DNA from: Henckelia pumila
Taxonomy: Eukaryota; Streptophyta; Magnoliopsida; Lamiales; Gesneriaceae
Direction: 5' to 3'
DNA length: 64,000 nucleotides
Assembly: GCF_033568475.1 (NCBI RefSeq)
Contig: NC_133121.1
Location: 7,254,001-7,318,000 of the forward strand
Part shown: positions 12,197-24,000 of the stretch, piece after piece
Position numbering within the stretch: position 1 is the first letter of the stretch
Layout of the letters: every line of letters starts with the position of its first letter
Notes under the pieces: generated by a model
Databases searched by the model: none
Told to the model about the DNA's origin: nothing
Seen by the model: the letters and a program-made list of their open reading frames with translations, nothing else
Translations under genes and position numbers: made by a program

Positions 12197-12385
12197 TATT
12201 AGAATATCAACTTAAGTCCCACATTGGTAGATCAAGAAAATAATCATGGGTTAATAAATGGAATGATATCTTCATTGATATAAGGCCTTTTGGATGGATT
12301 CCCAAAAACAAAATCATGAGGGTTTATACCCAAAGTGGACAATATCATACCATTATGGAGATATCCGGATTCCATTGATCTAAAT
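12197..12385 (+). repeat. left terminal repeat of the TRIM
   Basis: Aligns end to end with 12598-12788 (shared blocks such as AGTCCCACATTG and GGACAATATCATACCATT). The immediate left flank is the ACATT target copy. Confidence 0.8.
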
Positions 12386-12597
12386 CGAACCAATGTGGGT
12401 GGAATCCTCGGAATTAAAAACGAAGGAGGTGAGGCTCCCGATAAGATCCGTGTTAAGCTCTCGAGGGGTGATGCTCCCGGGAATTCATGTAAGACGTGTG
12501 CCTCAACGCAGTGTAGTGGAGTAGCCTCGATTGGAAACAGATTGAGGGGAGGCCCGGACCATGTGAATAATGGTGTGAATTCGTTTGAGGGGAGGAT

Positions 12598-12788
12598 TGT
12601 TGGGATATCAACCTAAGTCCCACATTGATAGATCAAGGAAATAATCATATGGGTTAATAAATGAAATGATATCTCCATTGGTATGAGGCCTTTTGGGTGG
12701 ATTCTCAAAAACAAAACCATGAGGGTTTATACCCAAAGTGGACAATATCATACCATTGTGGAGATATCCGGATTCCATTGATCTAACA
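12598..12788 (+). repeat. right terminal repeat of the TRIM
   Basis: Begins TG and ends CA as LTRs do, follows a purine tract, and is followed by the second ACATT target copy. Confidence 0.8.
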
Positions 12789-13462
12789 ACATTTGCATGA
12801 GATACAATGGCTCGAGTATTAAAACGAAGAGTAGGTATCTTTTGAAATGATTTTATTGATCTAGATTGTGAAATGAGTCAAATTGTTTTATATTTTGCAT
12901 CGAAACTTAATATTTTTTTTACTTAAAAAGTATTATATTTTTATAAACTGAGTCGATCAGGTATTAATCTGCCAGAATTGATTCGTGGAACGTTTTTATG
13001 GAAAAAAATTTTTTTATGTAAAATGAGATAATAGCATAAATTATTGAGAGAAAGGGCCCATTTTACCTTGAGAGTGATTAAAATGTAGTACTTCAGATAG
13101 TGTAGTAATTACAAATAAATTATTATCTTATTCAAAAAATTTAGTTACACCACTTTAACTAAGAAATATTATGACATCATTCAATTCAATTAGCTGTCAT
13201 ACATAAGGATAATAAAAAAATGGTCATAGCTATCATTGTCTCCCCTAGAACTTTTTCCAAAAACCGGGTTTTTATACTTGATCAATTGTATCTCATTGTA
13301 TTTAGTGTTACAAATTTTAGGAGTCTAAAACTTTTGATAAGTTATAACTAGAAAATTCAACAACATATATTATATTAAATATAATGAATTTTTTCAAATT
13401 CTGTAAAGTAATTTTTGTCTTCTAATTAATACAATCTATAATCAATTTAGTTTATAATTATA

Positions 13463-13543
13463 TTTTAATTATTTATTCAAATATTTATACTTACTGATTT
13501 TACTTTAATTATTTATTCAAATATTTATACTTACTGATTTTAC
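13463..13543. repeat. two-copy 40-bp tandem duplication
   Basis: The block TTTAATTATTTATTC...TTACTGATTTTAC occurs twice in direct order with a 40-bp period and no visible mismatch, so the duplication is recent. Confidence 0.85.
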
Positions 13544-15560
13544 TAATAAATTTTATAAAATAACATCCAATAATTACTTATATAGAAAAACATCTCGTGA
13601 ATCATTCAAGTAAGATACTAATATTAGCATTAAATCAGGACACAGATTTGGTTTTTTAAGGATCTATTAATAAAAGGAATCACACGCTTTTGGACCCGAA
13701 GTCCCAGATCGTGACAGCTCTATCTTTTTTGGTTTGAATAATTAATATTTAATAACAGTGGATGAATCTTCTGATGACAATATTTTATTAAAAAACAATA
13801 ACAATATTTTGGTCTTATTAGATTAACTAATTAAATATTAGCACCAATTAAGGCTGTGACGCACCTAGGAAGTTAACTCAGTTTTTTTATTCGGCTAAAA
13901 ATATGCCTCTTTTCTTTCTCGTGTGCCAATCAGTCTTATCAAAAGCCAAAAGGTGATTCAGGGAAAAACAAAATTTGGAGAGTTTTAAAAATTAAAATGG
14001 TTTGTTCATCAATCATATCGTAGATATTAGCAATTTTTTGCATACATAAATTTAAATTGACTTTTTTTGCATATAATATTTGTACATACCTATTAGTTTT
14101 TGAGTGCACAGTCAAAAAAATATTTCGTATAAAATCTATATGATTAAAGTAGATTAATTTTCATTATTTTATTCTTATTTATACATATGTTTTTTTTTAA
14201 TCGTAACTGATATAATTATTTTGTGACTTCAAAACGATAACCAAGTGATTAATTTACACACCTTTACTTAATACCCAAGACAAAAATATTGATTTAATGT
14301 GTAAAAAAATTTCTGAGATACAATAACTTGGAACCTTAATTTTTTTAAAAAAATAATAATAATAACGCGTGTTATCGAAAACTGATATCCCTAGCCATAT
14401 ATATAGGATGTTCAGTTAGTTTGAAAATGATGTAAAAACTTTTTTTTTACAATAAACATGGGTCGATCACTCGATCTCTGATCTAACCTCATGCTAAAAA
14501 TGTAGTGATTTTTATGTCTACGGACAACGGTATTCCTTTTACTATAAATATAGATCGAAACGACTCGTTAATGGATATAAATCTGTAAAGTTGTCATAAA
14601 AAAAAACTATTCAGTTATATCATATACCCTCCATCTTGCCTAAATATACAAGGTTATTTATTTATTTTAATGAAATTGGGGAAATTATTGAAAAAATAAT
14701 GTTTTCAAGAAATTTTTTTATTTTATCTTTATTTAATTAACTCAACACAATATTTTACATTCTCAATATCTCAGTTAATAGAGTATAGTAATAAAGAAGA
14801 AAAACAAAAACACTTGGAATTAAATATAGAAGATAGACTAAATATTGATAGAGCCGAAAAATAAAATGAAAGATGTATAATTGAGACAGATGATGTGTTT
14901 GATAATGCGAATATCATAAATTTCATAAAACACACGTGACATAATATATGCTAAATTTTTATTATCACGGAGAGATAATTAAATTTAAAAAATAATAATA
15001 ATTAAATAATTGGTTCCATGGTAATTGAGGATAATATAACTTCAGTTAATCAGAACTTTTTGCGAGAGATATTTTGTATGATTTATTATCCATGAGCATA
15101 GAGCCATAGACAAACTCCGAGGTACTCTCTACTTTTACTTTTCTTTTTATTTTTATTTTTTCACTCCTAACAATCATATTTATCGGAAGCCAAATATGTG
15201 GCTAGGATCACTTCGATATCAATATCTCTCATAAAATAATAACTAGCCACTTTATTGCACGCATTGCGTGCTAAATATTCAATTTTCATAATGAAATTAT
15301 ATTTCAATTAAAACTGTCAAATAAAATTAATTTATTATATATTAAATATAAAAATTGGTGGGAAAATAAAAAAATAGTTAAATAAAAAAAAAGAAAAAAA
15401 GAAATCATAATTGAGGAAAAAAAATGTGATAATGAAAGAAAGCGGTTGTGTTTTTTTTTATTTATATATTATTTTAATGGACATACCAAGAGACCACTAA
15501 AAGGCTCTTGCATAATATATAGAAATAGATATATATATCTCTTTTAGGAACCAAAAATGG

Positions 15561-15593
15561 CAAGTTAAAAAGCAATTTTTGCTTTTTAACTTG
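15561..15593. repeat. perfect short palindrome
   Basis: CAAGTTAAAAAGCAA is followed after three T residues by its exact reverse complement. It could extrude as a 15-bp stem. No element around it was recognised. Confidence 0.8.
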
Positions 15594-16604
15594 GCCCTTT
15601 GATTAGTTGAAAAGTTGACCACAGATCTTAACACGGAAATTTTATATTTAATTTTTAAACTTCTAATTTTTTTTTCACACCGACTAGTAACATTCAAAAT
15701 CACATCAATAATCATTAATCATCAATGCTTTGTTAGCAACAGTATACGTTAATCGATTATTCGAAGATAACTAGCTAGTGTGTGTGTATATATATAAAGT
15801 AAGATATATTTTTAAATTAGAAAATGAAAATTAATTCAGCTCAAATCACACTATCAACTTTTTTCTTATATTTGTTACCATCGGATTATTAATGTTTTGG
15901 TTGCTTGTGTTGAATCATTGGACCAAAACTTTAATGACACGTGAAAAATAAGGCATAGGAAGCCACGGTTTTGGAACCATAAAAAAGAAAAAAGAAAACA
16001 AAAATAAATAATAAATAAATATAATGGGGAGTCAATGAAGGCGGCGGTTAATTGGACAGTTTGTTTGTTAGAGGGAAGACATAATGAACGATGAATGGAG
16101 AGTCCACGTTGCACTACCTCAGACAAACCCATCCAGCTCTCTCCCTCGACACGTCAGCGTTTTAGTTATTAATGGACCCCACATTACGAATTTAGGTAAT
16201 TTAGGGGGACTATTCACGTGTTTGCGATATATTATATTATATCATATTAGGAATAGGACGGGCTACAAATATCACACGCTGTGTAATTAGTTTTTTTTTT
16301 CCCACAATATAATCTAAGGTAATTTAAGTTTATGAAAAATATTCAACCTTATAAAATTATATACTTCATAACGTATAAGAAAAAAAATAAATTTGTGTTC
16401 TCAAGAAAGGTTCAAGTTGGTAGAGTACGTAAAAACTCGTTAAGTGATCAGGTGTCCAATTCAGTTATCAACACTTTCTTGAACTATCATGTCGTACAGA
16501 TCTTGTCCAGTTCGATTAATTTGATTAACGTGTTTTTTAGGCTATTGCATTAATTTGGAGGTTTATCGAGTACATACGAAAAGATTGCAGTCGTAGGTTT
16601 TCAC

Positions 16605-17262
16605 CAGGTGCGGTCCTGAGAAAAACGAGGTCCTGAGCGAAGATTGAAATATGACCCCTTTCTCATCAATTTGAAAGTTCGAATATATATGGAAAAAAAT
16701 AGCATGATGAAAGTAAAAAAATATATGTAAATCAAGAAACTGAACGTTTTACATAATTCATCAAAATTATTTATTCAACAATCAATATTATTTAAAAAGC
16801 ACTCTTCTAGCGTTTTTTGAAGCGAAGTCATCAATTGTGTCATCGTGTGATATATCATCCAATATGACTTTTTCGATGCACAGGTCGCTAAATCATTCAA
16901 TATCTCTTAATTCATTGTGGTTTTCAAATAAAATTTCAATAATTTCAACTTGAAAAAACTACTCTGACCAGCTGATGCTACAGTCACATGAATAGTCATT
17001 AAAATTTGATATGAAACCACGACCGTAAGAAAAAATTTCATATATTTTCTCAAATATTGACAATTAAATAACAATTCAATTCATACGACGCCGTAAGTTT
17101 TATGTTTGCTTTCATTATTTATATTTATATTTATAATATAAAAGAGTTATTTAGACCTCATTATATATAATAATTATGATTTAAATATATATTTATAATA
17201 ATTTTTTTAATATTTGGGGCCCACCTCGTGCCCTGCCCGCCCTGGGCAAGAGCCTCTCTTGG
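16605..17262 (-). mobile_element. degraded hAT-type DNA transposon fragment
   Basis: The region begins near CAGGTGCGGTCCTGAG (16605) and ends near GGGCAAGAGCCTCTC (17262), sequences reminiscent of the ends of plant hAT elements of the zinc-finger (TTF-type) group. Its only coding trace is the transposase C-terminus on the minus strand (separate entry). The bulk of a full element is missing and no target duplication was found, so the limits are approximate. Confidence 0.5.
16788..17003 (-). pseudogene. hAT transposase C-terminal relic
   Basis: On the minus strand one frame reads VTVASAGQSSFFKLKLLKFY and another reads DDTIDDFASKNARRVLFK before a TAA at 16790-16788. These match the conserved C-terminal dimerisation region of plant TTF-type hAT transposases (S-F-S-K-L-K-L-I-K ... 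I-N-D-F-A-S-K-K-A-R). The relic carries an in-frame stop after TTMN and a frameshift between the two blocks, so it is dead. N-terminal zinc finger and catalytic parts are absent. Confidence 0.65.
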
Positions 17263-17406
17263 TTCTCACATCATAAAAAAATAACAAGTAAATTTGCTTC
17301 TAATTTGAGTTTGCATTCATTTTTAGTCTAAAAAATATATATGCTTTCGCACTAGTTGACTACAAAAATGTTTATGTACTATATGAGCCTAAATGTTTTT
17401 TCAAGG

Positions 17407-17684
17407 GTGAGTATCAATACGCCAATGAGCCCTTGGCCCAACGGTTAAGGGTGAGGCCCTGAGACCAATTGGTCTCAGGTTCGATCCTCGCTGATGGCGG
17501 GTAGGTCTCCTAATTTATTTAGGTAGATTTAAGTAGTTTCATCGCTCGAGATAAGCAAGTCTCGAGTCCATGCTCAAGACTCGTCGGTTGTGCGGACAGT
17601 TTCATTACATTGTTGTATCGTGTAGTTGTAATATTGATGAAATATTATACTTGTACTCTAAAAAAAAAGAGTGAGTATCAATAC
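17407..17684 (+). mobile_element. tRNA-derived SINE with perfect 14-bp target duplication
   Basis: The body at 17421-17670 has a pol III A box (TTGGCCCAACGG, 17433-17444) and B box (GGTTCGATCC, 17478-17487) spaced as in a tRNA-derived head, a unique body of about 170 bp and a short A-rich tail (TCTAAAAAAAAAGA). It is bounded by a perfect 14-bp direct repeat GTGAGTATCAATAC at 17407-17420 and 17671-17684. Perfect duplication and intact promoter boxes indicate a fairly recent insertion mobilised by LINE enzymes. Confidence 0.9.
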
Positions 17685-17689
17685 AAAAT

Positions 17690-20441
17690 ATTGAATATAT
17701 TAGTACTAATGTTTTAAATTTCGTACAAAATATATAATTTTAATTACAAAACTAAAACAATCTTATTTTGGTTACTCATAAAAAAATATTATTTTTTATG
17801 TCAAAAGTATTATTTTTTTAATTATAAAAATGAACATGATTGACCCGTCTCACAAGAAACCTTCCATAGTATAAATTACATGTTTGGATACTCGAAAAAA
17901 TTATATATTAATACTATATTTTCAATATTTTGCAATGATTTCATTCGCAAAAATGAGTGTGTTAAAAATACCAATATTTGTTAACATGTTTGGGTACTAA
18001 ACAATCATATATAAATATCAGATATGAAACAGATGAAACTTAAATATTATATATACTAGTCGTCTGCATACGCGTTGCGTGTGTAATTAAAATATGAATA
18101 TTATTTATTGTATACATATATTATATTTTTGTTTCAACCCAATTTTAATTTAAAAATAAAATGAAAGCACAAAATGGAGGAAAATCATGGGCAAATGAAG
18201 TTTGAAATAGAGATAGAAATTTTGTTTTTATTTTGTTTTTTTCCTTTTTGAATGATATTTTAGATATTTCATCTTTGGTTTCGTCAAATTAATTTTAATT
18301 CGATTAATAAATATTGTTCTTCTTTAATAATATAAAAAGATATATATATATATATATATACGATTTTAGTCCGAGAAAAGACAATGCTACTCTAAGGAAT
18401 ACGGTAGCATTTTTCGTCAAGAAGTGTATGCACATATTTTCTCCAAGAAAAACTGAATAAAACTTAAATTTGTATTAAAAATTTTAAAACAAATTTGACG
18501 ATAACATAATCTTATAAAATTATGAACCCCGGGCACACAAACCAATTTGTGCACCCTTACTGAAATTACAAAATCTGCCTTGAAACGAAAGAATGGATTT
18601 TGTGCATTTAAAATAATATCCAACGGAAAAATTTTCCCTACAGATTTATATTTAGAGATTTTTCTGTTGGATCTGAGTTGGATATTATTTTCGGCATATC
18701 GTATCGAATTTTTTTTTATATACAGACATTTTTTTGGTATACCATTTTTTTTTCGATATCTATACGATATCAATATGGATTTTTTCCATACCAAAATTTT
18801 GGAATTTCGTTATCGGTATCGATATAGATTTTTTTTCACACTAATATTTTTAGTACGATATACCGAAAAACCACCCTAGACTACCGTATCATATTGTACC
18901 GAAAAATATAGTATAAAAAAAATGTAATATGATACCGTATCGAAAGTATAGTACAAACCCGATTAAAACCCGATTAAAACAACATAAATGACAAAATCTT
19001 AAAAAGTATAGTATTTCCATTTAAATAAATTGTTGATGTACATATTTATTCAGATATTTCCAAAAACAAAAAAAAAATTATATGAGATTAAAAAAGAAAA
19101 CGGAAAAAAAAGAGAGAAAAGATTATATTTGACAGCTAGAAAATATAATAAAAAAATAAATATAAATGTTTGGTAGTACAAATCTATTAATACGCAGATT
19201 TGTTTGTTTGCACGAAAAGGGGCAACAATCCTTGAAAAAGACGCACCACTGGTCTTTCGATTTGAAACCGATTCCACTGTACAAATAAAACTGCATAACG
19301 TACCCCACTCCGATGCACACCCCTTGATTCCCGCTAACGTAAGCCGTATGCATCATGTCGTACTATGCAAGGGCCACCCTCCAACTAACTCATCTGATGT
19401 ACATTATTGATCATTCATTTCAAACCTGCTCCAAATATTCAACACTTATCGTCTTAATATATACAATTAAAATCCAAAATTTTGTATTCCCATCTTCTCA
19501 ACACTCGCTAATAAATCCCCGAAATCGCTTGAAAACCCACGAACAAATCGTCGGGAGCCGCTAGGATTTCCCTTCGATCCTTGGGTTAAACAGAGCACAA
19601 AAAGAGTGAAAAAAATGAAAAGATAATAAATAACCCTAATGAATAAAGTGTAGTTTTTTGGTGAGACGATCGATTCGATTAATACATGCATATATATATA
19701 TATATCTATGACATAAAAAAATAATATGTTTAATGAATCAAATCGAAAATGAGATAAATAATTTAATCTATTGAACTCAAACTACAAACGTGAAATATAG
19801 AATTATAGATTGCCCCTTTAGTGCGTGTGACAGAGTAGTTAACGGTTGTTGTCTATATAATGAAATGAAGGGCTTATTTTTTGATCCTCTCTTTTTTATA
19901 CTACTTTATTTGAGCCCAATCATAGGTAAAGTATGATAATTTGTAGCCATTAATTATTAATGTCAGCAATTCATGCGGTCCAGCTCTAAATTAATTAGTT
20001 TAATATCACACTCCTAAATTAATGTGTCTCTCGGATTGCTGTGTGACTTACAATATTTGTGTGAATAAATAAAATATAGGAATGGATTCAAAGTATAAAT
20101 ATTGTAACCAAAGCCAATAATAGAGTTTTTGTTTTTTCAAATCATTTATCGATCTTTTCCGATTTAAAATTGTTTATTGATTTGAAGTCACTCCTTTTTA
20201 GTTTTGTATTGTAAAGTAAACTTTGTCAAAGTTTTAAAGGCGTATTTAAAGGGCAAGTTGGCTTCTTTTTCCTTTTACTTTTCCTAGTTTTGTTCGTCGG
20301 CAATAATTGAAGGGGCGAGTTAATTTGGTGTGATTTCATTACATAAGAACTAAATGAAAAATATTAGGCTTTACAGTACAACCCAAATCTCACGATGGGT
20401 AGGAAAAACAATTTTCTTTCCCATAACACAAATTAGTTATA
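17690..20441. other. gene-free stretch with repeat remnants
   Basis: Holds a 'GAGACGG' family copy (about 17770-17870), a GCATACGCGTTGCGTGTG motif (about 18068-18085), a (TA)n run (about 18338-18360) and a block at about 18660-18990 saturated with CGGTATCG/GATATACCGA words. A GC-richer island (about 19200-19600) looks neither repetitive nor clearly coding. No gene is supported. Confidence 0.45.
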
Positions 20442-20446
20442 CATAT

Positions 20447-20975
20447 TGTTACCTCGAGAAAATATTTCAACCCGAGCCCGTTTATAATGGGTCTGCTAGA
20501 TACGACCAGGACTGGTATTTATGGGCCGACCAGGGCTGGGCCTAGTATGCCGTACGCATCTTTTTTATAATTCGAGTGAGACTCTGATACATGTGAGATA
20601 AGTATGGATCTTCTCAAATATTCACAAGATAGAGATAAACTTAAGAAGGGTCCAATGGATGAAGAGTCCTAGTCCAGGATATGTTATAATTCTACTAGGT
20701 AACTTATTCTATTTTCTCCTATAAATACAGGTACTGTTATGGTTGTATTCATTATTCACGCACTCATATCTCTCAGTTTTCGTATTAATCATACCCTCTG
20801 CCTTCAAGACACTGACTTAGACATCGGAGGGGTCACGCCGAAAACACTTTCGGCGCCCCTTGACCTAGTTGTTGCTTGTGCAGAACTTGGTGGTACCCGA
20901 CCCGACCGGCTCCATAAAGAAATTGGAGGATCCATTCTACCAGACCGAACCCGAGGTAAAATTCCGACATCATCA
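20447..20975 (+). repeat. 5' LTR of the Gypsy element
   Basis: Starts TGTTACC and ends ACATCATCA. A TATA box (CCTATAAATACAG, about 20719-20731) marks the likely pol II promoter. Nearly identical to 29710-30237. Confidence 0.95.
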
Positions 20976-20976
20976 A

Positions 20977-20994
20977 TTGGCGCCGTCTGTGGGA
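20977..20994 (+). other. primer-binding site of the Gypsy element
   Basis: TTGGCGCCGTCTGTGGGA lies one base after the 5' LTR. TGGCGCC-type primer sites are usual in plant Tat/Athila/Ogre-type elements. The exact tRNA was not determined. Confidence 0.7.
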
Positions 20995-21015
20995 ATTTGA
21001 AGAAAAAGAGTTTCG

Positions 21016-24000
21016 ATGGCTGATCAGAATGGAAATCATCCTAATTTAGAGTTGTTAATAGCTCAGGCTGTTCAGAGGGCTTTGGCAGAGAGGGATGAGG
21101 AAAATATTCCGCACCCCGATCATAATGCCCACCTCGAGGAGATCAAAAAATTGAAGGAAGAAATGGAGCAGCTCAGGAAGAAGCAGGCCGGGTACCTAGC
21201 TACCACAATCAGAAACATTCCTTTTACTCAGGAGATATTGGACGCTGACCTTCCCAAACAATTTAAATTGCCCCACGTCGGGGAGTACGATGGTAAAGGC
21301 GATCCAGAGGAACATTTAGCACGCTTCGAGAATCCAGCTCTGCTGCATAAATATTCGGATCCGATCAAGTGTAGGGCTTTCCTTACTACTCTCATAGGAC
21401 CAGCCCAGCAATGGTTCAATACGTTACGCGCTGGGGAGATCAAGGAATTCAAAGATTTTAGCAAATCCTTTTTGCATCACTTTGCTAGTAGCAAAAAGCA
21501 TCCTACCACTACTTTCAGTCTCTTTGCAATCAAACAACGGGAACATGAAAATTTGAGGGCATACATTCGAAGGTTTAGTTCCTTGGCTCTCGAGGTACCC
21601 ATGGCTACCCCAGACCTGCTCATCAGCGCATTCATGCAAGGGCTGGATACAAAAGATTTTCTTAAATCTTTAATAAAAAGGCCGCCGGAGACGTATGAGG
21701 AATTACTTGCCCGAGCTGAGAAATATGTCAACATGGAAGAGATTCAGGTCTCGCGAGCAGCTGTTAAGAGGGAGCGACCAAAAAGTCCAAAGGGCAATAG
21801 GGTTCCGAGCAATGGGACAGGAATGGGACAACCATTTCGACCTGCGCTGTTGGGAGAATTCAGCTCTTTCACTCCCTTGCGCATGAGTAAAGTCCGAGCC
21901 CTCCAAATTTGTGATGATCGAAAGCTCACACAAAGGCCTCCATGGACTGAGAAGGGACCTCGGAACAGGGAATCAGATAAATATTGTCACTTTCATAATG
22001 AGTATGGGCATATTACTGAGAACTGTCGTCAATTAGATCAAGAGATTGAAAGAATAATACAACAACATGCTGAATTAAAAAATATATTGACCCGTCAAGA
22101 GGGATATCGCCCGAACAAGAGACAGCAAGAAAGACCGAGGCAAAGAGCCAGGACTGCTCCTCCCCATGAAGATTTCAATCACCCGAATCAGGGCCAGCCC
22201 GACGATGACCGAGCTCATCAAAGACCAGCTCCGCCTGCTAGAGGAATTATAAACATGATTTCTGGAGGCCCTACTGACAGAGATTCCAATCGAGCTAGGA
22301 AAACTAGCAGTAGAAAATTAATAAATATGGAGATTGGGAATCAAATCCTCCATACTGGCCCGACCCTCTCCTTTGGTCCAGAAGATTTGAAAGGGGTTTC
22401 CAGCAACCATAACGATGCGCTGGTAATAAGGGCCACAGTCGCAAACTATGACGTAGCTCGGATATTCGTGGATTCAGGCAGTTCAGTCAATGTTTTATTC
22501 CAAGAAACAATAAATCAAATGGATTTGGGACAGTACAAGATGGAGCCTGTGGTAACATCACTCTTTGGTTTCACGGGTCATGCCATCCGACCTGTTGGAT
22601 TAGTCCACCTACCCTTAACTCTTGGAAAAAACAACACTCGCAAAACCCGAATTGTAAGTTTCATTATAGTGGACGCCCCATCCGCTTATAATGCTATACT
22701 AGGCAGACCTGCCATGACCACTTTCATGGCTGTGGCATCAGCTCTGCATCAGAAAATGAAATTCCCAGTGGGTAATGAGGTTGGGGAGGTGCAAGGTGAT
22801 CAAGTTATTTCGCGCAAGTGTTATGTGGAGGAGGTCAGAATAGAGCAAAAAGTAGTCAGGACTGATAACGTCGATCGACCTGGAATTTCTGGCATGGAAA
22901 AAATCAACTTGATAGAAGACACATCTGTCACCACTGAAGAAGAAACTGGAGAAGTAATAATCTCCCCTCCTTTCGGGGTAGTAAAAATTGCTCGAACCCT
23001 GGAAACAAAGTTGAAGCAAACACTGCTGGAATGCTTGCAAAAAAATAAAGACGTCTTTGCATGGTCAGTTTCAGACCTGGTAGGGGTCCATCGGGAAATA
23101 TCAGAACACAAGCTCAATGTGATAAAAGGTTATCGCCCTATTATTCAAAAAAAAACGACACTTCGGTCCTGAAAAGGATGCAGTAATAAAGGAGCAGGTG
23201 GACGAGTTACTCAAGGCGGGGCACATTGAAGAAATCCACTTCCCGACCTGGTTGTCCAACATAGTCCTAGTTCCAAAGTCTACGGGAAAATGGCGCATGT
23301 GTGTAGATTTTCGAGATTTGAATAAAGCATGCCCTAAAGATTGTTACCCCCTACCTAGAATCGGTCAGCTGGTTGATTCGACTGCAGGGCATGAATTACT
23401 CAGTTTTTTGGATGCTTATCAGGGATATCACCAAATTCCCTTGGCAAAAGAGGACAAAGACAAAGTGAGTTTTGTCACATCAACTGGAACTTATTGCTAT
23501 GTGGTCATGCCATTTGGACTCAAAAATGCCGGGGCAACATATCATAGACTAATGGACAAAGTGTTCGAGCAACAAATTGGGAAAAACATTGAGGTATACG
23601 TTGATGATATCCTGATCAAAACCTGAACTGCAGACCAGTTCATCACCGACCTGGCTCAAACATTCCAGACATTGAGAAATTATCAATTGAAGCTAAACCC
23701 TAGCAAGTGTACTTTTGGAGTCCGGGCTGGTAAATTCCTAGGTTATATACGAGAAGGGGAATTGAGGCAAATCCTGAAAAGGTCCAAGCTATCATTTCTA
23801 TGACCTCGCCCAGAAATGTACAGGAAGTACAAAGGCTGACAGGAAGAATTACCGCATTAGCCCGGTTTATAAGCAGATCTGCAGATAAAAGTTTATCCTT
23901 CTTCAAGGCACTGCGAAATACCAAAAATTTCGAATGGAATGAGGAAAGTGAGAAGGCCTTTCAGGATTTGAAGACCTATTTAAAACAATTGCCCGTGCTG

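Larger units (their letters stand above)
12197..12788 (+). mobile_element. TRIM (terminal-repeat retrotransposon in miniature), 592 bp
   Basis: Two direct repeats of about 190 bp (12197-12385 and 12598-12788) flank a 212-bp internal segment. The right copy starts TGTTGGGATATC and ends TAACA, and is preceded by a purine-rich tract (GAGGGGAGG, about 12587-12595). The whole unit is flanked by a 5-bp duplication ACATT (12192-12196 and 12789-12793). This is the layout of a TRIM, a non-coding LTR-element relative mobilised in trans. A typical tRNA-Met primer site was not recognised after the left repeat. By eye the repeats differ at about 8% of sites, nearly all transitions, suggesting a few million years at usual plant rates. 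Orientation follows the purine tract. An internal open frame is judged to be chance. Confidence 0.85.
12794..16604. other. gene-free stretch with degraded repeats
   Basis: AT-rich, no exon recognised. It contains degraded copies of the dispersed 'GAGACGG' family (about 12850-12990 and 14430-14610), a 40-bp tandem duplication (about 13463-13543), a perfect 33-bp palindrome (15561-15593) and a GCACGCATTGCGTGC motif (about 15256-15270) resembling one at 18070. Confidence 0.45.

Noticed and set aside
12335-12616. 93-codon frame inside the TRIM
   Set aside because: It runs from one LTR through the internal segment into the other LTR and has no protein-like features.
18417-18879. Overlapping frames of 110-125 codons on both strands
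   Set aside because: They fall in the low-complexity CGGTATCG-word repeat and have no domain.
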